Below, in pieces: positions 34,900-45,815 of a stretch of 64,000 nt of DNA; the stretch's first letter is position 1; each line of letters opens with the position of its first letter. Made by a program: the position numbers and the translations under genes. The notes below the pieces were generated by a model, which worked only from the letters and a program-made list of their open reading frames with translations, did not search any database and was not told the DNA's origin. This stretch comes from Cristatella mucedo (Eukaryota; Bryozoa; Phylactolaemata; Cristatellidae). The stretch is taken from contig WPIO01000096.1 of the NCBI GenBank assembly GCA_009760855.2, positions 1,058,501 to 1,122,500 of the forward strand, written 5' to 3'.

Positions 34900-35535
34900 A
34901 TAGTAATAATAATAATGCTCTTGATAGAGCGCCCTCGGAGAACTCAATCTCTTTCTAGGCGCTTTACATTTGATGCAAAGGGAAATACGATCAAATGGCG
35001 AGTGGTATCGTGCTCGATAAACAGCAAGAATAGCATGGTTAGGGGTGACATGCATAGGGTCAGCATGTAAGTGCGGTAAGTGGCAGCATGCACAGTGTCA
35101 GCATGCATAAGCACATCAAGGACGAGCTGGTTTGGTCTAGCGGTTAAGGTGCTCGCCGCGACCAAGGTCTGACTGAGGTCGTGGGCTCAAGCCCCGAGGC
35201 ATATGTGAAGCACCTGAATAGAGATTAAGTTCTCTTGGGGCGCTATACAAATGAATTATATTAAGGACAAATCACAGGGACCCACTCAATGCTGTCCTAA
35301 ATAAAAATGCATTTTTAATTTCCTTCTTTTTAAATGTGGTCAAGTCAGGAGACATTGTGACGAAAGTCGGGAGTGAGTTCCAGGCTTTGGGAGCATACGA
35401 ACTAAATGCACGGTCTCCAAAGGATTAGAGTTTTGCACGAAGTATAGGTAAACAGTTAGATTCCGAAAAGCCGGTGGTACGATGCTTAGCCTGGCGGGGG
35501 AGTAGATCTGACAGCTAGGCTTCAGCACCACTTTC
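34900..35535 (-). mobile_element. LINE-A fragment carrying a nested S1 SINE
   Basis: Tail and terminal run at about 34903-34980, 3' UTR to 35117, S1 insertion at 35126-35262, then 3' UTR and RT C-terminal sequence to about 35530. Confidence 0.88.
35126..35262 (+). mobile_element. S1 SINE with target-site duplication, inserted in LINE-A
   Basis: 137 bp from GCTGGTTTGGTCTAGCGG to ATACAAATGAATTATATT. Flanked by AAGGACGA (35118-35125) and AAGGACAA (35263-35270) inside the LINE-A 3' UTR. A full-length S1 whose borders are fixed by the interrupted LINE. Confidence 0.92.
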
Positions 35536-35539
35536 GGAA

Positions 35540-36420
35540 CTACGTAAATTCTCGTTCTTCGATTGCCTGATCCAAATGCAGCCTGGGAAGCGAGGCTGCA
35601 AACGTCACGGGTCGCGGGTCGCGGCAGCTGCCTGTGCTTTTTCCGGTCGCAGCATCGCTGGCGACGATCGCTCGCTGTCGCACGCTCCTCCAACGGGAAG
35701 CTGCACCGGCGTCGCCAGAAGTCTGGCGCCGGCCACAACTCGATCGTGCAGTCACAATTAATCCATCGACGCCGCGAGAGCACGCTGGATGTGCGTGCGG
35801 CAGAGCTCGCCCAGTGCGGAGAGGACTCGAGCGTTAGCGCTGCAAGCCGATGCAGCAGCCCATCGACGATAAGCGGGCAGCGGTGCTCGCAGCGGTAAGG
35901 TGCCGCACCGCGATGGCAGTACTCAGCTGCCTGAATACCGGCTCTCACACACCCACTCTCACCTCCGCTCTCACTGCGGGGGGGGGGGCCCGCCCCCGCC
36001 GCTCTCACCCCCCACTCACACACACACACTCTCACACACACACACACCCTGCCCACGCGCACCGCAGCACTAAGATGGTCACAATGGGGCGGCGCGGCGG
36101 AGCGCGCCGGCAGCGGACCAATGCGTCCCGCGTCGCAGCAGTTGACTAACCTTTTGGAAAGTCGAGCTCGCAGCGAAGCGATATCGACCGCTAACGTCGC
36201 CGGGGCTGCCGCGTCGCTACGTCGCCTACGCGTGAGCGACAGAAAAGTGAGGAATGCGGTCGCTGTAGCGCCGACTACGACTGTGTAGTCCCGGGAACGG
36301 CGACCGAACCCAACACCTGCTGCCTAGCGACGTTTATAGGAGTATAGCGTCACGCGTCGTCCACGAGCCTGAGACATATCGGAAAATCGTTAATTGGTGA
36401 AAGGGACGAGGCTCGCAGGC
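35540..36420. promoter_or_regulatory. CpG-rich block, possible promoter region
   Basis: Dense CpG from about 35560 to 36400 with a G9 run near 35980 and CA repeats at 36015-36050. It lies about 1.2 kb upstream of the DPP3 start codon and might contain its promoter and a 5' UTR exon, but no exon can be proven. Confidence 0.35.
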
Positions 36421-36539
36421 AAGATTTTTCCTTAGAGCTAAACTCGAGCAAGCGCTTCCGGAAGTCGCCGGATGTGCGACATTCTCAGCCGTTCCGCATG
36501 CGCAGCCTGATGAGCAGAGTGCAGAGGTGCTTCCGCCGA

Positions 36540-36680
36540 ATGCCCGAACATATATGTAATATTATATGAATAATGAATATATATATATAATGAATATATA
36601 TATATATAATATATATATATAATGAATATATATAATGAATATATGTATAATGAATTATATATATATATATATATATATAA
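36540..36680. repeat. TA-rich interrupted microsatellite
   Basis: Repeated (TA)n and AATGAATATA units. Confidence 0.93.
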
Positions 36681-36684
36681 CTCA

Positions 36685-36905
36685 TTTGTATGGCGCCCAA
36701 GAGAACTCAATTCACTTTACAGCAAATGTAAAGCGCCTAGAGAGAGATTAAGTTCTCTGAGGGCGCTTTATCAAGTGAATTATTATTATTGTTATTATTA
36801 CAATCTTTCTTTTCAGGCGCTTTCACATATGCCTCGGGGCTCGACCCCACGACCTTAGCCAGACCTTGGTCGGAGCGAGCACCTTAACCGCTGGACCAAA
36901 CCAAC
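36685..36905 (-). mobile_element. S1 SINE interrupted by a LINE-A tail
   Basis: Reversed S1 tail (TCATTTGTATGGCGCCCAAG) to 36712, LINE-A tail insert, then S1 resumes at TTCAGGCGCTTTCACATATG and ends at the head AACCGCTGGACCAAACCAA. Confidence 0.85.
36713..36800 (+). mobile_element. Tail-only LINE-A insertion inside an S1 tail
   Basis: About 88 bp: the last bases of the LINE-A 3' UTR, the intact stem-loop (AAAGCGCC ... GGGCGCTTT), then TTATTATTATTG. CAAT occurs at both junctions and may be a short target duplication. Confidence 0.8.
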
Positions 36906-36909
36906 TTGT

Positions 36910-37735
36910 TTTTTAATCTAGTCAAAAAAATTCATGACTGGGTGTTCGGGAGGCCGCACGACGCGTCGCCCGGTCTTCACGGAATTGACAATTCTTTAAG
37001 CTCAATGTCTCCTTTTGGCAATGTCTCCTTTTTTCCAATGGCTGCTTTTTGGTTTATGCAACTGGTTACACCTGCTTAGCCTGTAGAGCAGGTCTTAAAA
37101 GTAAAAGTGCTTACAAACTTCTAGACTAGCATTCAAATAGAGGCTTGAGCCACCGGTGGACCTGACCAGGGCTGGGTGTAGTAAAGGCGGTCCGAACCGA
37201 TGCACCTCCTGCTCCCCGCTAGGCCAGACGGCCAGTGTGGAGGCAAACCAAAAAATAGTTTTCCGTCCATCGTGAGGTGCACGACAGGCTTCATAAGCCT
37301 CACACTCGTAAAAGAAAATGTAATAATAAAACAACGCCCAACAGGTCATGCAAGAGATGTTAAAAAATAATAACCTCTGGAGCGTCTCTAAAAACGTCTT
37401 AAAAATGTCTCTAAAAACGTCCCCCTATTTCAAGAAAACGATTGCCTCACCTCGGGAGACCCACGCTAAATGCGTGCGATGTAAGCGCGCCACTTGAGCC
37501 TTTTAGAAACATGTTTAAGCTTCGCACCTTCGTAGGCTGATAAGCTTCCAGAGCCTTCCACTCTCTTGGCCGTGCAGCGTCGATAGGCACATCCGATAGG
37601 GGACTGCGAGGCAATGCTGGCATAACAGGCGAAGCAGGCTGCCTTAACTCCAGGCTACTGCAGCTGGGCCACTTCCCAGCCAGATTTTATAAAGGGAAGC
37701 GAATTGATTTACGAGCGAATGTCACATTTCCCTCG
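36910..37735. other. Intergenic, no recognisable feature
   Basis: No exon, RNA gene or repeat family recognised. A few short tandem phrases occur (AATGTCTCCTTTT near 37005, AAAAACGTC near 37390-37425). Confidence 0.45.
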
Positions 37736-37739
37736 TGCC

Positions 37740-38260
37740 TTTTGAAACGCGCGCCGCAGTTACAAGGAGAGGCGCGTCACTGCGAAGGATTTCCGGAGGC
37801 ACGTCGGAGGCACTTCGGCTAGCTATGCGCCCGACCACGCCGCTACGTGGCTCCGCCCATCCCCGCCGCCCCCCCCCCCGATAACGGTGGACCGGTCCAG
37901 ACGACGGCCGCCTGGCAGTCTGTTGCTGCTGCTGCTGCTGCTGCTCCTAGAAGTCCACGTCGCGCCGACGCCCTCGATGGCAGCAGCAGCAACAGCAGCA
38001 GCAGCGGCAGTTGCCTCCGCCCGACCACGTGGTCGGCCACGCCTCGCTTTTCGTCGCTGACGTCTGTCGGACAGCTCTGGCGCTCTGACGGGCGGCCTGA
38101 TTCGACGAGAGCAGACGGCTTCGCCGAATTCGCGCCGCTGCACCTTGTCAGATCGGCGATCGAGCAGACGATGGAGAATCGGAGGCCCTTTACCAAGTGT
38201 CTCACGCTAGTCGTGCGGCTCTGACCGGAATGCCGAGCCTTGCTTGCTCATAGTCCATGC
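37740..38260. promoter_or_regulatory. CpG-rich block with CTG/CAG repeats
   Basis: GC-rich with (CTG)n at about 37922-37947 and CAG-rich sequence at 37980-38010. Long open frames on both strands are compositional. It could be a promoter or first exon of an unseen gene. Confidence 0.3.
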
Positions 38261-38499
38261 GTTCGCCTCCGATGACACGACGGCGACACAGTTACTGACC
38301 GGCAAGTATTACCAGCAAAACTCGTGCTTAGAAAAGGGCCTAAAGCCACTCTTCACACAAATTGCAATGAATTTCGAGCTGGACTGTAATTGCAATAGCT
38401 AAGTGGATTCGTACTACAATACTGAAAAAGTTGTGCACTCAACCCCGAATGACGTCACGTGATAGATTTTTACTTGACGAAACGAACAGAAGCTTAAAA

Positions 38500-38675
38500 G
38501 CACCAATCATCTTCGAAGCATTTTCTGGGTCCTACTATAGTGTCCTATGTTTGCCTATGCATGCCGACACTGGGAATCCTATCACTTATAAATTGACATG
38601 CTTGCTTTGCAGCAGATGCACAGTGCCTAGAAAGAGATTCAATTCTCTTAGGGCTCCGTATATTTGGGATTATTT
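38500..38675 (+). mobile_element. Degenerate LINE-A 3' end
   Basis: Equivalent of the 3' UTR (GGGTCCTACTATAGTGTCC, ATGCATGCCGACACTG) followed by a damaged stem-loop around CCTAGAAAGAGATTCAATTC. Confidence 0.65.
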
Positions 38676-38679
38676 GTTG

Positions 38680-39280
38680 CATAGCAAGCCGCCGCGCGGT
38701 GGTTTATGAACCCTTCACAAGTTGCCGGAACGGGCCAGCCAGCATTCTGTCCGCCCCGTTGGTCCATACCGCTACCAATAGGCAGTAACCCAGCCCGACT
38801 CACCTAAGCACCGTAATTACCGTTGACACGGTAGTGTATATCAGGCCGGCAGCCCACATACACACTCAGACACACGCGCGCTCCCAGGGGGTGTTACTTT
38901 TCGCTGTCTGCTCCGCTCATTGAGGAGTTATTGCTAAGGAATGTGTCCTGCTTAGCGTTCGTTCACCCTAAGAATACGAAGAATCCTTATCATTTGTAGT
39001 AGCACGAGTTTCATCAAACCGCCCTGAGGTGTCTGGCCTAGCATTGGGATCGTTGGATCGGCCCGTTTCCCACCCAATTCCATCCAGCCATTTTGAGTCA
39101 GTTAAACGCTCGATGACTCACAGGTTTCAGTGGACTCACAGCACTCTTTGGACTCTTGAAGAGAGGGACAGACGAAAGCAAGATAAACACGGGAAGCAGC
39201 AGAGAGCGCGAGTCAGCAAGAAAATAGTGTGAGATGGAGCTTATTGAGTTAGCTAGAAAGAGAGGAAAATAAAGACGACG
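38680..39280. other. Intergenic, no recognisable feature
   Basis: GC-rich left part, nothing identified. Confidence 0.4.
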
Positions 39281-39282
39281 CC

Positions 39283-39331
39283 AAGAGAGAGAGACAGAGA
39301 GAGACAGAGAGAGAGAGAGACAGAGAGAGAC

Positions 39332-39423
<92 letters not shown>

Positions 39424-39428
39424 TGTGT
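39283..39428. repeat. (GA)n microsatellite with CAGA interruptions
   Basis: GA repeat, the left half regularly interrupted as GAGACAGAGA. Confidence 0.96.
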
Positions 39429-39849
39429 GAAGGAAGAAGCAGACAAGTGGGGTAACAGCGAGGATTAGAGAGATGGGGAAGTAAAGAAGAGAGGAGTGGG
39501 AGGGAGCCTATTACCAAACACAAAAATCTGAAAACGAGTGCCGGGCACAAAAGTTTGAGTAGCTTATCACTTTGCAGCAAATGTAAAGTGCCTGCTAAGA
39601 GGTAACTCGCCAGCGATGCTGGCGAGACTACCGTAGACCAGCACAATTAATGAAAGGATCGCCCATTTAGCAACGCATACAGTCACGACAACCACGTGTA
39701 AGTTTCGGGTGAGAGCAGCGATTTTCTTTTGCAATACGTGTCTACTCTTTTGCGGCTGACCGTCCGAGAGTTGATGAAAAAGACGTCTTAAGTCTTGCCT
39801 CGCCGGGCTTCAGATATCCGTGCTAGAACGGCAGCGATGCACAGCAGAT

Positions 39850-41330
39850 GTCGAGACCGTGTCGCAAGTTTTCCCTTAATACTTTGCCGAGCCATCGCTG
39901 TGCCAAACCATCGCTGGACGTGTAGTAATGCTAGCGTGAAGCACGCGTCTTAGCTCGGCACCAACTGGCAAGCCACTGATTCCAAGGGCTATTTCGCTTG
40001 CCGCGCCGGAATTTTGATTAGCTGGAGTTTGGCACGCGATTGCGACACGCGACTTCGGTGAGGACGCCGTGGGTGGACGATGCTGCACTGGAGCAGCACG
40101 ACGGCTTCGAGGCTTTGGAGCTTCCGGGCAGCCCGCTCTCCGTCCACGACAACGAGAATAATTGCGACCACTTATTACAACTACGGCTACTATTTAAACT
40201 GCTCACCGATCGGGCTACGCGCCGTACCAGCCACTACGTCTGACTCGAGAGTCGCTTAGCTGCGAATAGTAGCCAAACTCGAATCATTCGTCCCTCTCAA
40301 ATGCAGCGAAATATTCAGCTCTACGTTTAACGGCGTGGACATCGCTTTACGTTAGGTCGCCAGTCACGCTCTCTTGATCGCTGTCGTGCTCTGCTTCTGT
40401 CATCTATTGATTTATCAATATATGTATTGATGCTTGCATCGATGTGGCTTCCTACATCTCGTTGGCCATGCTTCGAGATGCTAGCTTCAAAATTACACCT
40501 CACTTTCTGCTGGGACAACCCCCCACGTCACGTGACGCTCCCGCACTGCGTTTTCGTGCGGAAGCCGGTACACGCTACGCGCTCTTAATAGCTCTTAAGT
40601 TCATATTCGCAGCTTTGATGCAGCGATGATTTTGCAGCCGTACGACCGCGTAGTGAAAGTCGGAGACGGGTAAATGATTCGGGGTTGAGATATCGACGGC
40701 ATTCGCTTTGCAATAAATACATTTGACACCTTACCTCGGCATTATATTTGTAGCGCCCTGCTGGCCTTGGCTGAATTTTAGCGCGAACAAGAGCTGTTCG
40801 GCGCCGGGCTAGAGCCCCTTTGTCCTGGAGCAGTGAGCCAGAGAGGAGCGTCAGTGCGGTTACAGAGGAAGCGCTTAAGAGCAAGCCAGGAAGCTCTCTG
40901 ACCAGCGGTGGCGAGTCGGCCTTTAGAATTGGTCCGATACCCGCGGGAGCGGCTGATTGATGTTGACTGGCCTGCCAACCTTCGCCATCACTCTGTCCAA
41001 AAAGAATCGTGTGGAACCCATTCGCCATTCAAGCTGGACAGAGGGGACATTCCAGTGGCCTAGTGCCAGTATTAGTTCCTTACCGTAATGGGCCATGGTG
41101 TCGGGCCCAATACCACTAAGCTCTTGCCCCATTGTCTCAGCCAAGTATTTAAGAGTCGAGCGACGCTCGCTCTGGGTCTCTTTAGTCTTTGGTCCGGCTT
41201 CGACGCCGTCGGGCACTCGTTTCTCTGAAAGCGAGGGAGGAGGGCGGGCTGTTCGCCGGCGATTGACGGAACAGGACGAGACAGTGCTAGGAGGATTCGG
41301 TGGACTCCACCGAACACGCTCGTATCGCAC
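39850..41330. promoter_or_regulatory. CpG-rich block, no proven gene
   Basis: Elevated CpG, including CACGTCACGTGACG near 40523-40536 (overlapping E-box and ATF/CRE-like cores). Several 100-170-codon frames overlap on both strands and none shows a domain, so no gene is called. Confidence 0.3.
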
Positions 41331-41437
41331 CCGAGCTGGCATTTTGTGTTCTTTCGTGTTCTGTGTGTGCGCGCTAGCACGTGGTCTCGGCATAGGGGTT
41401 TGCCGGTGCGAGCTAGGCGTAGTTGGCATGTGTGGAG

Positions 41438-41905
41438 CACTAGTTCACCGGTCAGGGTTTGGGCTCCGTTTTGCGCTTCAGTGTGGAGAGGTATTTCCTC
41501 CGCGGGAGTGCTTGAGTTGGCGCGTGTGGAATATTCCTGTCGCACTGTTGGAAACCGAGATCTAGTTCACCGGTCAGGGTTTAGACTCTGGTTCGGGCTC
41601 CGTCTATTTGGGTCGTTTCCCATTATACACGTAAGTAGCCCCAGTGTGAAGACCTTTTTCCTCCGCAGGAGTGCTTGAGTTGGCGTGTGTGGAGTATTCC
41701 GGCCGCACTGGTGGAAACCGAGTTCTAGTTCACCGGTCAGGGTTTAGACTCCGGTACGCGCTTTAGTGCGGAGGAGTATTCCCTCCGCAAGAGTGTTTTA
41801 AGTTGGCGTGTTTGGGGTATTCCCTCGGCACAGGCAGGAACGGATTCCTAGTTCACCGGTTAGGGTTTAGGGTCCGGGTCGCACTTAGTGTGGAGGAGTA
41901 TTCCC
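41438..41905 (+). repeat. Four-copy diverged tandem repeat (~123-163 bp)
   Basis: Four copies begin CTAGTTCACCGGTCAGGGTT (about 41440, 41563, 41726, 41849). Each contains a CTCCGC..GAGTGCTT phrase and GGCGTGTGTGGAGTATTCC. Downstream at 41988-42010 is AATAAAGTTCAGTAAAATCC, a polyadenylation-like signal. Confidence 0.85.
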
Positions 41906-42598
41906 TCCGCAAGAGTGCTGGTGCAGTTGAGAACGTGCGAGGAGTGTGAAGATAAAGCTGAACTAGACGCGCAGCGACTTTGTGCGCTTGCGAATAAAGT
42001 TCAGTAAAATCCCCAATCTGTGTGTCTCGCTTCCAATTCACGCCGCGGACTCACGACCCCCTTTAGTAACGGTAGGCAGGTCAGCGCCAGAAACGCTCGT
42101 TTCGTGGCGGCCAGCTTATTGCGCGTAGGCGCGCACCGAACGGCATTAGGCGATAGGCTACGCCGCTAGGTAAGCGGCAGGTCAAGCTTACCCCGCCGAG
42201 CCTTCGGCGTTACATATTTGATAACCCCAAGTCCTCAGTTTTTGATCTTTTGAGTAGGAAAATGTGCCATACGGTGGGAAGACGCATCATAGAAACCACC
42301 GAATATTCACTATTAGTGACCGTCGGGGCAATCTGCAATCGCTGCAATAACGAACATTCGGTCCAAGTGAGCAGAATCGGGGCGACGGCGCAATGATCGA
42401 TGACATAAGGAGTGTGACCGACACGCCCCTCCCAACGGGTCAGGTGGAAGGTGCAGGACAAGTCATCGGCAGGTGTTTTTAAATTAAAGTGCCAAGCCTC
42501 GGCTATGAGCGTCCATTCAAGACCCTTTTGCCATAATCCCCCACTACCTACAAGTCTAGTAATCTACATATACTTACTAAACACAAGTTTTCTAAGCT

Positions 42599-42671
42599 GC
42601 CCGGATAGCTCAGTCGGTAGAGCATCAGACTTTTAATCTGAGGGTCCGGAGTTCGAGTCCCCGTTCGGGCG
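42599..42671 (+). tRNA. tRNA-Lys(UUU): tRNA-Lys (anticodon UUU)
   Basis: 73 nt folding as a cloverleaf. Acceptor GCCCGGA pairs with TTCGGGC (one G-U). A box TAGCTCAGTCGG. Anticodon stem CAGAC / GTCTG-type with loop containing TTTTAA, anticodon TTT. B box GAGTTCGAGTCC. Discriminator G. The sequence is very close to the usual animal tRNA-Lys(UUU), differing in the T stem, where CGGAG/CCCCG has one A-C mismatch. A T9 run just downstream (42680-42688) would terminate Pol III. No intron. CCA is not encoded. Confidence 0.97.
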
Positions 42672-42677
42672 AAGCAC

Positions 42678-42690
42678 AATTTTTTTTTAC
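42678..42690 (+). terminator. Pol III terminator of tRNA-Lys
   Basis: Run of nine T residues starting 9 nt after the tRNA 3' end. Confidence 0.85.
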
Positions 42691-42859
42691 AGCTATTTGC
42701 GCGTTTAGGCTATACGCACACAGGACGCCGCCACTTCACCATATTGGCATTGAATACACGGATTGCACGATGTCAGTGCTAGCGATCGGACGGACGCTCG
42801 GCCACTGACCGAGCCCATGATACCGTTGACTTTTAAAAGGCACTTCCGTCGGTAATCAA

Positions 42860-43050
42860 TCATTGTTATTCATTTTGTTTGTTTATCAAGCATGATATTA
42901 TATCTATATATCTATATACTATATTATATATGATATGATATCACCATTCAATTGCATTTCCCTATGCAGCAAATGTAAAGCGCCTAGAGAGAGATTGAGT
43001 TCTCTGAGGGCGCTTTATCAAGTGCATTATTATTATTATTATTATTGTTA
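42860..43050 (+). mobile_element. LINE-A 3' end with TA-rich interruption
   Basis: 3' UTR (TTTGTTTATCAAGCATGATATTA), a TATA-rich insertion to about 42940, then CCATTCAATTGCATTTCC, an intact stem-loop and (ATT)n. Confidence 0.88.
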
Positions 43051-43054
43051 TTCA

Positions 43055-43560
43055 TTAGATGGCAGTTTTAAAGATATTTTTAGCTGGATCGCTGCATGTA
43101 CCTCATTTCAGTTTCATAAAGGTGTGGTTGCAAAAGTTTGTGAATGCTCTTGCCATGGCTTTATTGCGTTTCTCTACTTCTCGGACTGTTGCAACATACC
43201 TAATTTGTAGTAATCTTAAGTGACGTTCTAACGTCGGGTAGATTGCGATTGCTGATTTACTCACTTGCTTAATGGCTAGTTAAATGCCAGTTCGTTGGTT
43301 TTAATTAGTAAGCCTTCGCTTAAAATTCTGCACGGGGATTCCACCGGATTTGTGTGGCACCGGCACTAGTCGTTTGATAAGGCTTGATTTAGCGGCAATA
43401 CTGTATTTAGTCAAAAGATGCAAACAAGACCACGAATTTTCCTTGGACCTGACGGCGATTGTTTTAGAAATCTCTAATAGATTCGTGGAGCTACCCACAA
43501 ATTCTAATGAACACGAATAATGAGCTATTTCCACGGAATCGAGTAACCGAAATTCGGGGT
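43055..43560. other. Intergenic, no recognisable feature
   Basis: A 77-codon minus-strand frame at 43534-43301 has no motif I recognise. Confidence 0.4.
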
Positions 43561-43565
43561 ATACA

Positions 43566-43738
43566 AGTCGGTGAGCTGTGATGGCATGCTAGGTAAGGCG
43601 GTTGCTTTCATGATCTGGGTCCTAAGGTCGTGGGTTCGATTCCTATGGTGGGCGATCCTTTACAGCCACTGCAAGCGGTGGTGATAGCCATCAAGGCTCT
43701 TCTGTCGCTATACAAGGGGAGGCTGTTTAAGCAGCAAG
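43566..43738 (+). mobile_element. S2 SINE, nearly full length
   Basis: Head GTGAGCTGTGATGGCATGCT, B box GTGGGTTCGATTCCTATG, GGGCGATCCTTTA, CTGCAAGCGGTGGTGATAGC, and CTGTCGCTATACAAGGGGAG at the end. Best plus-strand reference copy of S2. Confidence 0.9.
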
Positions 43739-43739
43739 G

Positions 43740-44265
43740 ATTATGAGTATTATATTATTAATTTTGGAAGTTACCCGAGATAAATTACTGTGCAATTACT
43801 CTCGTCGGTTGAAGCATTAGTTTACCAAGCAGTTGATTCTGGCTCCGTACCCTTCACCGATAGGTTTCTTTACCAGGTGTTCGATGCAGTGGGTTTTATG
43901 TGAGAATGAAGAGGCGAGGTCGAAGGTTTTTTTCTTCGAAATAAGCTCTGGTAAGGCTCTGTAGAAGCGAATTTTTGCACGAATTGTTTTTTAATTGTTC
44001 ACTTTAGCAATGGGTTTGACTGTTGAAATGAATTATGGAAGACCATTAGCTCCTAGCCAAAGCTGTGAACAAGTTTGACTCTTTCGACGAGCTAAAAAGG
44101 TTAAAACAATATATTTAATAATTGAAAATGATGCTCATATTCGCAGAGCACGCGGCTGGCGAGCTGCCATCGCCCGGCCCTATTAAAACCTATTCAATTC
44201 TTAGCCTTAGAGCCTTATACTGGAGTCGCAGTAAGTGAGCTAAAGAGTTAACAATAATTATAATA
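43740..44265. other. Intergenic, no recognisable feature
   Basis: AT-rich, nothing identified. Confidence 0.4.
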
Positions 44266-44267
44266 AT

Positions 44268-44520
44268 CTATTTCCATAGCGCCCTCAGAGAACTTAAATC
44301 TAGGCATTTCTAGGCAATTTAAATGTGCTGTAAAAGAAGCCTTGTTGACTGGTCAGTGTCTGGTCAGCTCTATGTGAACAAGCACAGCATACACATGACA
44401 TGCACAGGGTCAGGTCAACATACAAATATGTTGAGTAGCAGCCTCGACAGAGTCAGGAGAGCAGTTGACGTAGTGAGTAGAATGAAAGCAGCAGTGCAGG
44501 ACTGCCAAAAATAATGTGCC
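44268..44520 (-). mobile_element. Degenerate LINE-A-type tail and 3' UTR
   Basis: Reversed tail (AGCGCCCTCAGAGAACTTAA) and decayed 3' UTR with TGACATGCACAGGGTCAGGT. It abuts LINE-B coding sequence at 44525. Confidence 0.7.
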
Positions 44521-44524
44521 ATAG

Positions 44525-44835
44525 TCGGCAGCAGGAAGGTATATGCCGTTGCTTAAGAATTATGAGCTCCACAGTCTAGGACCTGCAGAGTAAAAGCTTT
44601 TGTCGTCAACGGTCTTCAAGCAGAGATGTGGAACAGCTATTTTATGTCCATACAGGACCTGAGGGCACGAGGAGGCTACAACTGGTGCAGCAGTTCAGCT
44701 GGGTATGGAGGAGCCAAGCCGTCGCGGCCTTGTGGGTCAGAGTAACAACTCTGCTTTGTACCCATTGATCAACCAGCAGCCGTCCAAGATCATTCAGCAA
44801 AGAAGACACATGGTCAAACCTCTGGTATATGTAAA
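44525..44835 (-). mobile_element. LINE-B fragment
   Basis: Minus-strand reading QRFDHVSSLLNDLGRLLVDQ and VVTLTHKAATAWLLHTQLN matches the 22215 copy (IEHVSPLLKKLG, VLTLTHKARHGLASSYLAE). Dead. Confidence 0.8.
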
Positions 44836-44836
44836 C

Positions 44837-44918
44837 TAGTTCCCTTTGCAGCAAATGTAAAGCGCCTAGAAAGAGATTAAGTTCTCTGAGGGCGCTTTAT
44901 CAAGTGTATTATTATTAG
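44837..44918 (+). mobile_element. Tail-only LINE-A fragment
   Basis: TTTGCAGCAAATGTAAAGCG, intact stem-loop and TTATTATTAG. About 40 bp later a different LINE-A copy begins. Confidence 0.82.
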
Positions 44919-44954
44919 TCATGAAGCCATATTCATTGCCAGCTGCAGTCGCCT

Positions 44955-45771
44955 AGTGACTTCTCTCCACGGTCAAAGCTGCCTATTTTCAGCTTCATAA
45001 TATTGCTAAAATTCGGGCTTGTTTAGATAAGGATACCACGTCTAAGTTGGTCTATGCATTGGTGACATCTCGTCTCGACTTCTGCAACTCACTGCTCACT
45101 GGCCCACCAGCATGTGCGATCAGGCGATTGCAGCTGGTGCAAAACTCTGCAGCTAGGCTTGTCTGTCATGAGCATCGCAGTTGCCACATTACTCCACTTC
45201 TCGCCGACCTGCACTGGCTACCAGTCAAGCAACGGATTGACTTCAAGGTTATGTCGCTCACTTTTAGGTCTCTTCATTCTATGGCTCCAGCCTATCTTTC
45301 GGATATACTACCCCATCAGGCCAAGCATCGTACCACCCGCTTTTCGGAATCCAACAGTCTGGAAATACCTCGTACAAACCTCAAATCCTTTGGAGACCGT
45401 GCATTCAGCTCGTATGCTCCCAAAGCCTGGAACTGCCTCCCGACCTGCGTCAGAACATCCCATGACCTGACCACATTTAAAAGAAACTTAAAAACACACC
45501 TATTTAGGACAGCATTTAGTGGGTCCCTGTGATTCGTCCTTGATGTGCTTATGCGTGCTGACACTGTGCATGCTGCCACTAACCACATTTGCATGCTGAC
45601 CCTGTGCATGTCACCCCTAACCATATTATTCCTTTTGTTTGTTTTTCAAGCATGATTTTGCTTACTATTCTATTGCATTTCACTTTGCAGCAAATGTAAA
45701 GCGCCTAGAAAGAGATTAAGTTCTCTGAGGGCGCTTTATCAAGTACATTATTATTATTATTATTATTATTT
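44955..45771 (+). mobile_element. LINE-A copy with intact RT C terminus
   Basis: Open frame 45047-45532 (161 codons) with ADLHWLPVKQRIDFKVMSLT and SYAPKAWNCLPTCVRTS, then 3' UTR, stem-loop at about 45695-45742 and a long (ATT)n. Very similar to the 4783-5872 copy. Confidence 0.94.
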
Positions 45772-45815
45772 CGATATCCCAGCCAAAAGAGAATTCAATA
45801 ATCTAGCCGAGACGT

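Noticed and set aside
37843-38224. First exon of an unknown gene
   Set aside because: Open frames on both strands with homopolymeric residues and no homology. Kept only as a CpG-rich block.
40585-41565. Overlapping 100-170-codon frames in the CpG-rich block
   Set aside because: They occur on both strands with no domain or splice logic; GC-rich DNA has few stops.
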